Shown here in pieces: positions 33,175 to 44,908 of a DNA stretch of 64,000 nt. Each line of letters begins with the position of its first letter. The first letter of the stretch is position 1. The DNA comes from Chlorops oryzae (taxonomy: Eukaryota > Arthropoda > Insecta > Diptera > Chloropidae): positions 4,194,223 to 4,258,222 of the forward strand of contig CM035809.1 in the NCBI GenBank assembly GCA_020466095.1, given 5' to 3'. The notes under the pieces are model-generated. The model was not told where the DNA came from, did not search any database, and was given only the letters and a program-made list of their open reading frames with translations. The translations under genes and the position numbers were made by a program.

Positions 33175-34441
33175 GCTCTGTATTGAGGGTACATTGAGTT
33201 TGTGCTTGCGTGTGTTAGACCCAGAACCACTCGAGACACAGTTTTCTTATCGAAGGCGACGGCTGTCTTGACAAAATTCGGTATGGGTTTTTTTGTGGAG
33301 ACATGATCAAGAACAAGTTCGAGAATGGACTGGACCGGACCATTTTTAAGGGTACCTCCAGTACTAGGGTCTGTTATGAAAATCACAAAAACTACTCTTA
33401 AGCCGATGATGAAATTCGATATTTGAACATACATACTTAAAGGCAATTAGTATAACTTCCTAAATTTCGAAAAGTGGGCGTGTCAAAAGAGAAATTTTTC
33501 GAAATCGAAATACGTGTCCCGGAATACGCTTTTGGGTACGCTAAACAGGAACATGCAGTCGAAATTACGCTACGACCCTTAATTTTCCCTCAAACTCCTC
33601 AAAACCTCTTATCGACCACTCCCAGGAGGGTGGAATTGCTATAATGCACCCTTCTTCAGGGGTGTTGAGGGAAAATTAAGGGTCGTAGCGTAATTTCGAC
33701 TGCATATTCTTGCTCAGCGTACCCAAAAACGTTTTCCGGGACACGTTTTTCGATTTCTTACATATTGGAGAAATTTCACCTTTTCAGAGGGTTTACATAA
33801 GGGATGCGGAGGGGTATTGGGGGGAAAATTAAGGGTCGCAGCTTAATGTCAACTTTAATTTCTTCTTCAGGACAACAAAAAATGTAAGTTGGGATATTTA
33901 ATTTTTTATTTCATGCTCTAGAAATTACTTTGGTGGCGATTTAAGGGGTTGGGCAACAACTGAGGGTGATGAAGAAAATCTGACCCCGGATTCGTGATCA
34001 GCACCCAAAAAAACATAGGGCAGGGTATGTATCCTTCTGTAACAGGACTTTTTCTTTTTTGTGTGCCGGTGTTTTCTTTAACGGCCGATTATTGAGGGTT
34101 CCTCCATTACTAGGGTCTCTCAGAAAAATCGCTAAAATTGGTCTAAAATCAAAATTTTTCAAGATATTTCAGTTGAATTTGGAATTTGATCTTATATTAC
34201 AGCTTCCTAGACTTACAAAAGTAGGCGTGGCAAAAAGGCGGGTTTCATACAGAAATCGAACGAAATTTGTCGTATGATGCCATATTTATGGCCTTGAAAA
34301 TCTGCACAATATTTTGTCCTAGGTTAATGCTCGCGGTCTTGGGGCCTGTTTTGAAAAATACTCAAACATATAAACCTTACCCTTTATCTGTGTCGGGTAT
34401 TGTATTGTCAGGTTCGCTTGACTATAACACCCTTACTTGTT
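33175..34441 (-). repeat. Interspersed repeat family A, copy 3
   Basis: In reverse orientation: right end CTATAACACCCTTACTTGT, left end with a diverged TGAGGGTAC. Modules with the CCAGTACTAGGGTCT or CCATTACTAGGGTCT core are at about 33358 and 34103. A foldback sequence (33495-33765) interrupts it. Confidence 0.68.
33495..33765. repeat. Large imperfect hairpin inside repeat A copy 3
   Basis: Two ~100-base arms are inverted copies: GTCGAAATTACGCTACGACC (about 33558-33577) pairs with GGTCGTAGCGTAATTTCGAC (about 33681-33700), and pairing extends outward to CGTGTCCCGGAA / TTCCGGGACACG. A further diverged part-copy of the right arm lies at about 33815-33860. Probably a nested foldback MITE. Confidence 0.7.
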
Positions 34442-34851
34442 TCTTACTTCCATGCGTTTCTCTTGCAAGCTGCTATGCCTCATGCGAAGAACATTTTCGC
34501 AGTGTAATTTATTGTAGTGAGATCAACGCAAAAGTATCAAATTTAATTGAATTGAAATTCCGCAAAGACGAGCCGGAATGCGAGATGGACGCGAGGTAAC
34601 GGAAAATAGCGGAACTACAATTTAAACATTAGACACAATGGAGGCGTGCTCCAGTCTTTTGTGTTTCGCTGATCACAGCTGGGTATTTTGGCGCCATTGA
34701 GACTGCATTAAACTAAATGAATTAAGCCTTAAGATTCCGGTACTTCCGTGTTCCGTGTAAATAAAGAAATAAAGCTCTTTTGGAGAAAATAACTCAGAGG
34801 AAATTATAATGGTACTTTTATTATATTAATTTGATATTCTCTTTTCGTCTC
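34442..34851 (+). promoter_or_regulatory. Upstream region of the beta-galactosidase gene
   Basis: Holds the likely promoter or 5' UTR. Nine bases before the ATG, TCTTTTCGTCTCAG (34839-34852) is a polypyrimidine tract ending in CAG, a good 3' splice acceptor, so a non-coding first exon may lie upstream. The same TCAGTATC also fits an initiator, which would make an unusually short 5' UTR. No clear TATA box. Confidence 0.4.
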
Positions 34852-34860
34852 AGTATCAAA

Positions 34861-35257
34861 ATGAAATTGTTTGCTGCTGTATTGTGTGCGATCGCCGGCC
34901 TCCAGTTCCTGAGTATTCAATGTGAGGCGAATCGTACTTTCGTCGTAGATTGGGAAAATGATAGGTTCCTGAAGGATGGGCAACCGTTTCGATTTATCGC
35001 CGGATCGTTTCACTATTTCCGGGCTCATCCGGATACGTGGCAGCGAAAGTTGCGGACAATGCGAGCGGCGGGTCTGAATGCGGTCACAACGTACGAATGA
35101 GCACAGGATTAAATATATTAAATACTAACCTTTCTCTCTCTCGCTCTCTCTCTCTCTTTCTCTTTCTTTTTCTCTCTCGCGCTCTCTCTCTCTCGCTGTC
35201 TCTCTCTCTCGCTCTCTCTCCTCTCTCTCGCTCTCTTTCTCTCTCGCTCTCTCTCTT

Positions 35258-35318
<61 letters not shown>

Positions 35319-35524
35319 CGCTCTCTCTCTCCTCTCTCTCTCGCTCTCTCTCTTCTCTCTCTTTCTCGATCTCTCTCTCTCTCTCCTCTCTCTCTTTCTC
35401 TCTTCTCTCTCCTCTTCTCTCTCTCTCTCTCCTATCTCTCTCTCTCTCTACCTCTCTCTCCTTCTCTCTCTCTCCCTATCTCTCTCTCTCTCCTTTCTCT
35501 CTCTCTCCTCTTCTCTCTCTCTCC

Positions 35525-35562
<38 letters not shown>

Positions 35563-37633
35563 CTCTCTCTCTCTCTCTCTCTCTCTTCTATCTCTCTCTC
35601 TATCTATCTCTCTCTCTCTCTCTCTTCTCTCTCTCTTTCTTTCTCTTTCTATTTCTCTGTGTCTCGCTCTTGCTATCTTGGACCCTTCAACAGCTATGTG
35701 GAGTGGTCGCTACATAATCCGAAGCCCGGTGTCTACGTTTGGAATGGAATTGCTGATTTAGTAAAGTTTATTAAATACTCCATTGATGAGGATCTTTTGG
35801 TGATCCTGAGACCGGGACCATACATCTGTGCGGAACGCGATTTCGTAAGTTTGCAACGAAATGGGTTGAATTTTTAATAGGGTGCATTGTTTCGATTAAG
35901 AGTTGCTTTTTAATTCTAAGAGAGAAAGTTTTTTTTTTTATTTAAAATCCTTAATTTTCTTACTATCTTTTTAGGGTGGTTTTCCATACTGGCTGCTTAT
36001 GAAATATCCGGGTATACAGCTACGTACGGCGGACATAAGTAAGTACCCCATTACCACAAACACAAACAAGTCCGACACATATTTTTACCATCCTTCGTGC
36101 ATTATCTTAGACTACCTATATGAGATCCGGATCTGGTATTCCCAGCTTATGGCAAAGGTAAAACCTTTTCTCTACGGCAACGGCGGGCCGATAATAATGG
36201 TTCAAGTGGAAAATGAGTATGGATCGCATTTCGCCTGCGATAAGAAGTATCGTACGTGGTTACGGGATGAGACCCTGGGGCATGTTGGCAATAAGGCCGT
36301 ACTCTTTACAAACGATGGACCCGGTATGGTCCGCTGTGGTCATATTGATGATGTTCTGGGTACATTGGACTTTGGTGCGACGAATAGCTTGGATGAGTTT
36401 TGGGGTCGTTTACGACGTGTTCAGCCAAAGGGACCCCTGGTCAATGCTGAATATTATCCTGGATGGTTGACGCACTGGTCGGAAAAGATGCAACGCTATA
36501 ATACAGAAAGTATTACGCAAACTTTTATGTAAGCGCTCGAGTTGAAGCTTGAAGCTTGATGAAGTAACCAGCGATCGATTCTATTTTTCAGTGACATGTT
36601 AGAGGGCGGTGCAAGTGTTAACTTCTATATGTTCTTTGGTGGAACAAATTTCGGATTTACAGCAGGTGCAAATGATGGCGGACCGGGACAATACGAGCCC
36701 GACATAACATCATATGACTATGATGCACCTATGACAGAAGCTGGGGATCCTACACCGAAATATCATGTTCTCCGGGAGATAATTGGACGTTATCTGCCAC
36801 TGCCGAATATACCTGTACCGGAACCTGTCCCGAAGAAAGCATACGGAACTGTAAGATTATTTGCCTGCTGTAGTATACTCTCGCCGGAAGGACGAAAGAA
36901 ACTTGCGACCGGAGTTATTGCTTCGGATAAACCGAAAACCTTCGAAGCACTCGATCAATATTCGGGACTGGTACTCTACGAGACTGATTTACCTGAAATT
37001 CAACAGGATCCAACCATTTTACGAGCGCCAGTTCACGATCGCGGATACATATATGTGGACAATGAGCTGTCGGGCATACTCTCACGGCAAGTGCCGATCT
37101 ATGAATTACCCATCATGCATGGAAGTCGTCTGCAAGTGCTGGTCGAGAATCAGGGCCGCATTAATTTCGGTCCAACGACCGATTTTAAGGGTCTTATGGG
37201 TAATGTTATGTTTGGCAAAAAGTCATTGACCAACTGGACAATGACGAAATTTCCTCTCGAGTCATACGACGATATAGAGCAACTTATTGAACATTCGACC
37301 AACTTTGAGCTGCCCGGTTTCCATACTCAGCCCATGACGAAACTGATGCGCAACGGTCCAATGATCTATTATGGTCTCTTGAATATAAACGATCCAACTG
37401 GTCCTGAAGATACCTACTTGGATACAACTGGATGGGGTAAGGGATTAGTTTTTGTGAACGGAGAGAATATGGGTCGATACTGGCCAATGGTTGGACCGCA
37501 GATCACTTTGTACGTACCGAAAGAGGTCCTTAAAAAGGGACCGAATCGGATTGTTCTGATCGAGTATCAGAGCGCACCGTCGATCGCAGAAATCGAATTC
37601 ACGGACAAACCGAATTTCCAGGATGATAAGTAG
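34861..37633 (+). CDS. Lysosomal/secreted beta-galactosidase, GH35 (five coding exons)
   Basis: Hydrolyses terminal beta-galactose from glycans and glycolipids; the fly homologues are Gal and Ect3, the human one GLB1. Inferred exons: 34861-35090, 35694-35844, 35975-36038, 36111-36528 and 36592-37633. All introns are GT-AG, and together they give one 634-residue frame of family-typical length. Residues 1-23 form a signal peptide (MKLFAAVLCAIAGLQFL..). GH35 landmarks in order: IAGSFHYFRAHPDTW, RPGPYICAE, the acid/base Glu184 in QVENEYGS, the nucleophile Glu262 in VNAEYYPGW, FGGTNF and YDYDAP. The C-terminal jelly-roll follows, with GENMGRYWP near the end. No broken codons are seen. Intron 1 is filled by a CT repeat. 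The symbol is left open because Gal and Ect3 cannot be told apart here. Confidence 0.93.
35131..35660. repeat. Long CT/TCTC microsatellite in intron 1
   Basis: About 530 bases of almost pure pyrimidine on the + strand (TCTC with scattered G, A and T interruptions), ending about 30 bases before the splice acceptor of exon 2. The minus strand is GAGA-rich, the binding motif of GAGA factor in flies. The long apparent ORF through it (Ser/Leu-only) is an artefact of the repeat. Confidence 0.95.
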
Positions 37634-37752
37634 ATAGAATTAATTGTGTGTGCGGGGAAGGTTTAAGTGGATTTCAAGTTAATTGTACTTAAGGTCTACG
37701 TTTTTGATAGTGGGAAATTTAATTTAGTAGCTAAAGAAAAAGAAATTATTTG

Positions 37753-37758
37753 AATAAA
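37753..37758 (+). terminator. Polyadenylation signal of the beta-galactosidase gene
   Basis: AATAAA 120 bases after the stop codon (37631-37633), the first canonical signal downstream. Confidence 0.75.
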
Positions 37759-38173
37759 TTAAAGAAATTATTTTGCTCGCTTTTGTTTTCTACCCTCTAA
37801 GTAGGCGCTCAAATTATGCTTTAGGCTTTGTGAACTTTTTGTTCAAACAAAAGAGATTTTTGGAAGATATTACACCCAGATCCAGATAAAATACTAAACT
37901 TATACAAACCCGATAGATTGGTAAGACGGATAGAAAATGGCTATTTCATTATTTCAAAGTAGTCCTTAAAATGTAGCACATTTTCATGGAAATTGCTAGG
38001 GCAAAGGAAAACATATAAGTTCAGCACCTAAAACTATGCATACAAAAATTGAATTTTTGAAAATTCGTTCATTCATAAAACCATTTGAATCTGTTCATAT
38101 TTTCAGCAAGGATTTTTGGAGAAATAAGGCTTGTTAAAACCAAAACCACGGCTTAAGTAATGTAAATTGTTCT
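37759..38173. other. 3' flank of the beta-galactosidase gene
   Basis: AT-rich. Contains a TTCAGCACCTAAAACTATGCA motif of the degenerate family at about 38020. No gene seen. Confidence 0.45.
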
Positions 38174-38311
38174 TTAACCCGTCAACGTATAATACCAAAA
38201 TCTTTCCACACATAGTTTTAACGCTTAAAAGCATTTACTGTTTACAAAATTGTCATAAATTCTTAAAGCAATGTGTGGGACAAATGAGTCCCTTGCGCGT
38301 TAAAGGGTTAA
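38174..38311. mobile_element. Short piggyBac-like MITE (130 bp)
   Basis: TTAA at 38174-38177 and 38308-38311; ends CCCGTCAACG / GCGTTAAAGGG are imperfect inverted repeats of the CCCTTTAACGC type. Different from the ~735-bp TTAA family. Confidence 0.68.
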
Positions 38312-39980
38312 ATATTCATATACTTTTAGGCTTAAGGTGCTGAATTAAGGTATTTTCTACCTCATTCATCGAATTTTGGCATCTAAGTAATGTGATACAG
38401 TTCGATTTTACAGTCGCCATTTAACTCAGCCCAGAATTCACAGAAGCTTAGAGTGATTTTAGGTGAAACGCTTTTATCAATAAAAAAAATTAATTTTTTT
38501 GGAGTCTTTTTTCTCACCTGGTGTTGTAAAATTGCCTCACACCTGGCCTCGCGAATCCTGCGATACACTTCTAATATAAAATCTGAAAAGTGGTTAAGAT
38601 TATTGCATACCTTAAGGAGATTCAATTGAACATTTAATTGTTGGTTGAAAGACCAGTCGTATTCTCTTAAATTTTTCTGTTGACCCAAAACTATGTATAT
38701 GTTTTAAAAAATGAATATCCTTAAACGCCCGAAAGCACGCCTTAGAATGTAGCTCATATGGAAATGTTTCCGCATCTACGACAACGAAAATATTAAGTAC
38801 TTAAGGCAAAGCCACTCTCAAAATATTTTTGTAACACCAGCATCTGGGGTATGTGTGTGCGTGTGGGAATAATTGAAATGTTTCAGCAACCCTGACAACG
38901 CATTCCACAGCATTTTTGAGACGCCTTCATGCCGTCTGTTCAATGTCAAGAGTAAATAACTGAAAAACTGCGTCTGATATGATTTAAGGGTTAGAAAAAT
39001 CTTAAGAAAAACATTTTTCATTCAAGTCTATTATTAGATTAACTTATCAATATTGAGGTATATTTTTGGGAGCTGAAATAATAAATTTTTATTCAAATCC
39101 GTAGGAAGAAGTCTCATCAATATTAAAGCACATTTTTTGTATCTATGACAACAATTCTTTCCTCTAATGCGTCTTATAGTCGTGAAGAGCTTAAGTTTTC
39201 AATCTAACATTTAAAACATAATTTAAATATCCCCTAAAAATATACTTTAATAAATAAAAAATGTCTCACTTCACTCGTCTCAAATCATCATCGATAAACT
39301 CCAAAATTATCAAATCGACCTCAAATACATCTTAAAAACAGAATTGATTAACATACTTTTAGGACTTTAATCAATTTTGATGGAAACAAATGCCATCCAT
39401 GTAAGGATACATCGAATGAAATTTTAAGCACACCGAATTCAGCTGCGAGAGACAAGGAAACATGTCGACAGCGCTTAACATTTCACCATAGCCGCTCTGC
39501 AGTTTTGACATTGACGGCCGAAATTAATCCCTTTGGACCGGGTAAAACGCATCGAGATTAGGCTGAACGTTCACACGTGGGTTTCACGCGCATATCAGAA
39601 ATTCCATATACGGATTTAGGAACGCTTAAAATCGTTGAGTACGGGCAAGAGGTCCCGCAAACAAAAGACTAATTGGCATTGTCCCTGCTCAGTGAATTGT
39701 AAGCGCTTCGATCCAGTATTAAACGCCCAATGGTAGGCTTTAAGCTGCTAGAAATTGATGACTAAACGTGGAAAAAGTAACGCAATTCTCCTGAAGAGGT
39801 TTGTGGTAAAATAAATCACATTAAATCACTTTCTCTGATCATTTCTGTTGACCTATATTTGACCTCTTTGAACATTGCCATAACATATTTATTATATTTC
39901 AATTAAATCATTGTCGCTATATACTTGTACAAAGACTTTGAATACACTAAGAAAAAATATTAAAAAATAATTCATTATGC
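38312..39980. other. Anonymous AT-rich DNA with old repeat fragments
   Basis: No gene recognised. Fragments of the CACCTAAAAGTATGCAT family occur at about 38315-38375 and 39055-39085. Positions 39472-39545 have a diverged copy at 45034-45110, sharing GCTTAACATTTCA, GACATTGAC and GAATTAATCCCT. Confidence 0.45.
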
Positions 39981-40829
39981 CCTACACACTCTGTGTCGAG
40001 AGTATATTGCGTTTGTGTGGTTGTGTGTAACATCCAGAACCAGTCGAGATAGACCATACAAAATGTATATAGAAATGATCAGCGCCACCAGGAGATTCGA
40101 TTTAGACATGTCCGTCTGTCTGTCCGTCTGTCTGTATACAGTATTCTTATCGAAAGAGTTGATTTATCTTGACAAAATTCGGTATGCTCACGGGGACATG
40201 AGTGAGAACAAGTTCGAGAATGGACCCGATCGGACCATTTTTAGGGGTACCTCCAGTACTAGGGTCTGTTATGAAAATCACAAAAACTGCTCTAAAATCG
40301 AAGTTTTTCAAGATATTTTGATGAAATTTGATATTTGAACATGCTAAAAGCAAGTTATATGATTTCCAAAAATTGAATAAGTGGGCGTGGCAGAAGGGCG
40401 TTTTTCGAAAATTGTCTCCTACACCCGAATTTCAAATGGGACTTGAACGAAATTTGACACTTATGCTTTCTTTTGTAGCCATAAATATCCTTCCAAAAAA
40501 TTTCTTCGATCGGTCCATTATTAAGGGTACCTCCAGTACTAGGGTCTGTCACAAAAATCCCAAAACTGCCCCAAAAGCGGACTTTTCCGAAATATTTCAA
40601 TCAAAATTAGAGTTTGAGCGTATATTTAAGCCTCCGATTAGAATTCAAAAAAATTGGAAAAATGGGCGTGGCAAAGGGGCGGTTTTCATAAAGAAATTTA
40701 ACAAAAGTCGGTATATGGAGCCCCTTATGGCCTTAAACACCTCTTGATATTAAAAATAATTTGAACATGTTTGTCTGTGTCGGGTATTCTATTGTCAGGC
40801 CCGCCTGACTATAACACCCTTACTTGTTT
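39981..40829 (-). repeat. Interspersed repeat family A, copy 4 (uninterrupted)
   Basis: The most complete copy, about 850 bp, in reverse orientation. It carries two tandem modules about 280 bases apart, each with GGTACCTCCAGTACTAGGG (40245 and 40526), GGGCGTGGCA and an AT-rich tail, and a GTCT tetramer run at 40110-40135. It serves as the empty-site reference for the insertions in copies 1 and 2. Confidence 0.78.
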
Positions 40830-41847
40830 ACATGTTTCGATCATTTCAAAACCCTCAGAAGTCACTAGGAAAGAATCTTTAAGGTATAAATTCAAAACTG
40901 CTTCATGCTTCAGCAAAAAAAAAAAGCATGTTGGTAACAATTTGGCTTGGAGGTTTTTGAAATAGCCGATCCAATTTCAGAAGATATCAAAAAAGGTCTT
41001 TTCTGCCATAAATTAATCAAATCCGCGAGTGGTTATTTTTCATTATCTACACCGAAAACTAGTGTACTGATAAGTTAAGCAGTATCAATTGATACGAAAC
41101 ATTGAAAGTTTAAGTGAGAGATTTATGCAGTGCGATTTCCTTCCCACAGCCATAAATGTAGGTCATATTGACGCGTAAGATGTTTGGAAATAACAATTTA
41201 CCGAAAAAGTTCTATATCGTACAACAACGCCTGGTTCTTAGATTTTCTCAATCAAAAATGAAATTTGTTACTCCAAATTTTCGGTAGACGCGACATCTAA
41301 CTATACTAGAAATAAAAAAAAATTCAAAATTCCAATATCAAGGATTTAATATATTTTAAAGAAATTCTTCAGGTTCCGAGAAACATGTTTTGAACATCCA
41401 TCCGTCTGTCTTTGCTCGAGCCTGCTCCCAAAAACTTGATTAAATCAAGTGAAAATAATTTTTAAGACTATACCAACGAAGTAAAGGATTTCAGGAAATC
41501 CAAACAACTTGTGGTATCCTTGCCCAAGATGTTCTTAAACAGACATACCCAGGGCCCGATTCAGCTGGTCTATGCAAAAACAATGCCGGCCCTTGCGATG
41601 GCATTAATGGGTTACTGTTTCCGCTTACCTTCAGAAGGGTATTTTGGAAATGGGCAGCCAAATATTTAAAAGTTACACAGGTAAATACTGAAGACTTGTA
41701 TATTTTTTTTTTCAACATTGACGTGCATACTTTTAGGGATCCATTTAAAGGGCTATCACATCATACCGAATCATCTTTCCTATCATAAGATTCAATATTG
41801 CCCAATAATATGCTTCGAATTATTTCCCTTCAATTTCTATGAACCCT
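40830..41847. other. No gene seen
   Basis: AT-rich anonymous DNA; a GCATACTTTTAGGGATCC motif at about 41726. Confidence 0.4.
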
Positions 41848-43420
41848 TATTGAACATTGGCTCTCAAAATGGCGAATAAAAATCAACGAGTCTAAATTTG
41901 CTCATAACACATTTACCTTGAGAAAGAAAACATGCCCTGGAATAAAAATAAACAATGGACCCATTACACAACTAAACGAGATCAAATATTTAGGAATCCA
42001 CTTTCACGGGCGACTCACTTGGTCAAAACATATCCCAACTAAGAAAATCCAAATCAATTAAAAAACTAAAGAGCTTTAATGGCTACTAAAAAGCAACTCT
42101 AAGATGAGCCTAGAAAATGAAGTACTCCTTTACAATTCCATCATTAAACCAATTTGAGACCTACGGCATAGAGATTTGGAGCTCCGCTAGCTCCTCCAAT
42201 ATGGATAAGATCCAGAGAGTCCAAAATAAAATACTTCAGTTAATAACCGGTGCTCCATGGTTTATCAAAAATGCCAATATACATAAGGACCTGAACATTC
42301 CAACCATCAAAAAAGTTGCTCGTGCTAATCTTCAAAGATATATTGTAAAGCTCAGCGAGCATCCTAACCCTGAAGCCAGCTCCTTAAGCTGCAGCAAGTC
42401 AAAAATATAAATACAAATATTTCCAGTCTACTAACTTTTTTTGGAATAAAGTACACCGAAAAAATTCGGTAGGTAATATTGAAGAAATCGCCTGCGTTAT
42501 TGAAGAAACGGCAGTAAACATAGAACCCACTAGAACGTAATCAATATGAATAAAGAGGATATTCAATATACAAATAAAATTTCATTCGAAACTTTTTTTG
42601 TTAATTGAAGAAATTTTTTCATATATTAGAAATCCTGCTTCGTTATATGAAGAAATTTCTTTATAATTACGAAGACCCTTTGTCGTATTGAAAAAGTATT
42701 TCATAAATAGAAATTCTTCGTTATATTGAAGAAATTTTATATATTACAAATCCTCTTCGTTATATTGAAGAATTTTCTTCATATTGAAGATTTAGGTGTA
42801 TTAGTTATTTTAAAGAAAATTCTTCAACATTACGGAATTTATATTTTCAATTTTCTGTCTGAGCAAAGAATTTCTTCATAGTCAAGAATTTATATTAGTT
42901 ATATTGAAGAAAATTCTTCATTTGTACGAAAAATATTTGTTTTATTTATCAAATATTGAAGAAATTTCTTCAAATATGCGAAAATAGTTTCTTTAGATTT
43001 ACGATTAAGTTTTGTTATATTTGACTAAATTTCTTCATATCAACAAACAGCTTACGTCATATTGAATAAATTTCTTCTTATTTACAAAAATTCTAAATTT
43101 CACTAAAATTTTCGGCATATTGATGAAATTTCTGCAATATGAAGAATTTTTTTTTTCGTAAATATGAAAAAATTTTGTCATATTGATGAAACAATTAAGT
43201 CATATTGAAGAATTTTTTTTTCGTACTATTGACAAAATTTCTTGAATATAACAAATATTTTCGTCAGCATGAAGAAAATTCTTCATATTGACTAAAATCC
43301 GTAGTCAAATATTGACGAAAATTTTTAGTAAATTTTTCCACCGATATTTTTTTCGGTGTACCAATTTAATAGAAATAAAGAAAGAACTGCTGACAGCAGG
43401 CCAATGACCTCGAGCTGCTT
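41848..43420 (+). pseudogene. Jockey-like non-LTR reverse transcriptase remnant, split by a MITE
   Basis: From 41848 a frame reads LIEHWLSKWRIKINESK, then after small gaps EIKYLGIHFHGRLTWSKHI, the thumb region after the catalytic core in jockey/BS-type LINE proteins. About 42156-42410 reads YGIEIWSSASSSNMDKIQRV and on to ITGAPWFIKNANIHKDLNIP, a strongly conserved jockey-group C-terminal segment. Stops and frame breaks near 42055-42150 show it is a pseudogene; the endonuclease, fingers and YxDD core are missing (5' truncation). A 905-bp MITE interrupts the end, and LINE-like sequence resumes at 43361. Confidence 0.75.
42452..43360. mobile_element. TA-flanked MITE made of palindromic tandem units (905 bp)
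   Basis: TA flanks (42452-42453, 43359-43360) and inverted ends CACCGAAAAAA / TTTTTTCGGTG. The interior is a run of diverged ~35-45 bp units built on TATTGAAGAAATTTCTTCAT, itself a near-palindrome. Inserted in a jockey-like remnant. No coding capacity. Confidence 0.85.
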
Positions 43421-44731
43421 TATTTAATTTTTTGGAACTCGATTGCCTCATATTATCTTAAATGTGGCCTTGTACACTATTTCAACTCATTCATGTATTT
43501 TTAAACTTTTTTTTATCAATTTGTGGCATTTCTTATAGATTTTATCGACGACAATTTATGTCCATTCTCGGTAATTGACATTTCAAATAGCGTTCTTTGT
43601 AAATAACGTAAGGAGATGTTTGAAAGAAAATGTTAATAAAAATAGTAAAAGATACTGAGTCAATTGATTTTAGCTCCATTACTCCCCATCACTTTGTTTT
43701 ATGGATTTCTTTAACCCAAAATGAAAGAATTCCATCACAATCGAAGTCAAATTAAAGACAAGAAATATAACTAGAAAAACAGAAATTTTGAGCACCTAAA
43801 AGTATGTACTTAGAATTTTTCCGATGACCATGAAATCCGTTCATTTTTTTCAGCACAGCCAACCACATTGGGAGTGCTCCGGAAAGGAATGTAAAAGGAC
43901 TCCTTAACGGAACTCTTCGAAGTAGTGCTTTTGCCAAAGCCTCCAAGAAATCGCCTTGGAGATTTTGGCCCATTTGCTACTGTTAAAGGTTTTCTTTACG
44001 ATATCAAAATTTTCATACAAAAATTTTTGTTTTCCGGAACGAAAAATTTAATCAGAATAGTAGCAAACCGCCCTAAGGGGAGACCCAATGATACTTTTTT
44101 GTTTTTATAAATGAGAGTCTAGAGAGTTCAAGCTTGCTCTTATGGAGCATTCTAGCAACCATGAAAGAACCCATACTCCAAGATAACAAACCATCAAGAA
44201 GCCTGAAAGCATGCTTCAACTATTCGTCGAAAAAATCGAATTGGGAAAACTTGTCTCGGAGCGTTTTAGATATGTCGATATAGTTATTGACGTATTATTT
44301 TGTTCCTTAGAGTCCTACAAATATTCATATATTTTCCATTGGCGAATATAATCTTTTTTAAGCTCTTTTCGGAGCCTGCCTAGAAGTGCCTGAGATCCGA
44401 AAAGGCCTAACGGAGCTCAAAAGAAACTACGTTGGTTGCCTATAGCTCTTCAATTGAATCGGGGAAACTGAATTTTAAAAAGAGAAAACTATTGAATACA
44501 AACGACACAAACCTAAAAGAATCTGATTTGGACGCATTTAAGATTGAGTTAAAAAAACCCGAATACTACGATTGAATGGCAGTCCTAACCATGATATTGA
44601 AGGTCCTCTTAAAAACAAACTGTAAAATTCAAATTAATGGGAAAAAACCATGAAAAGAAATTTCAAACATTTTCAAAAGTACAATTTTTGGCGGTAGATT
44701 ATGATGTTCAATGTATAAAGATGAAAAGCCA
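43421..44731. repeat. Anonymous DNA with a segment duplicated at 53.25 kb
   Basis: About 43884-44420 is a diverged copy of about 53250-53640, sharing TGTAAAAGGACTC, TTAACGGAACTCTT and TTCTAGCAA.CATGAAAGA blocks. A TGAGCACCTAAAAGTATGTA motif lies at 43790. No gene recognised. Confidence 0.5.
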
Positions 44732-44908
44732 TACAGTCGACTCTCGTTAATTCTAACCTGCGATAATTCGAACCTCTCTATAATTCAAAGTGATCACGAG
44801 TTCTCTACAAAATTTCTTTGTTCATTCGACTCTCGTTAAATCAAAAAGTCGATAATTCGTTATATTTAAAAAGTCCATCGAGTTTCGAATTAACGTGAGT
44901 CGACTGTA
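44732..44908. mobile_element. pogo-like palindromic MITE (173 bp)
   Basis: TA flanks and inverted ends CAGTCGACTCTCGTTAATTC / GAATTAACGTGAGTCGACTG. A left end alone recurs at 48476-48500 (ACAGTCGACTCTCGTTAATT). Confidence 0.85.

Noticed and set aside
35037..35717. 226-codon frame through the CT tract
   Set aside because: It encodes almost only Ser and Leu from a TCTC microsatellite and overlaps the clear splice structure of the beta-galactosidase gene.
33175..40829. Repeat A as a coding family
   Set aside because: Frames in the copies are short, in different phases and full of stops.
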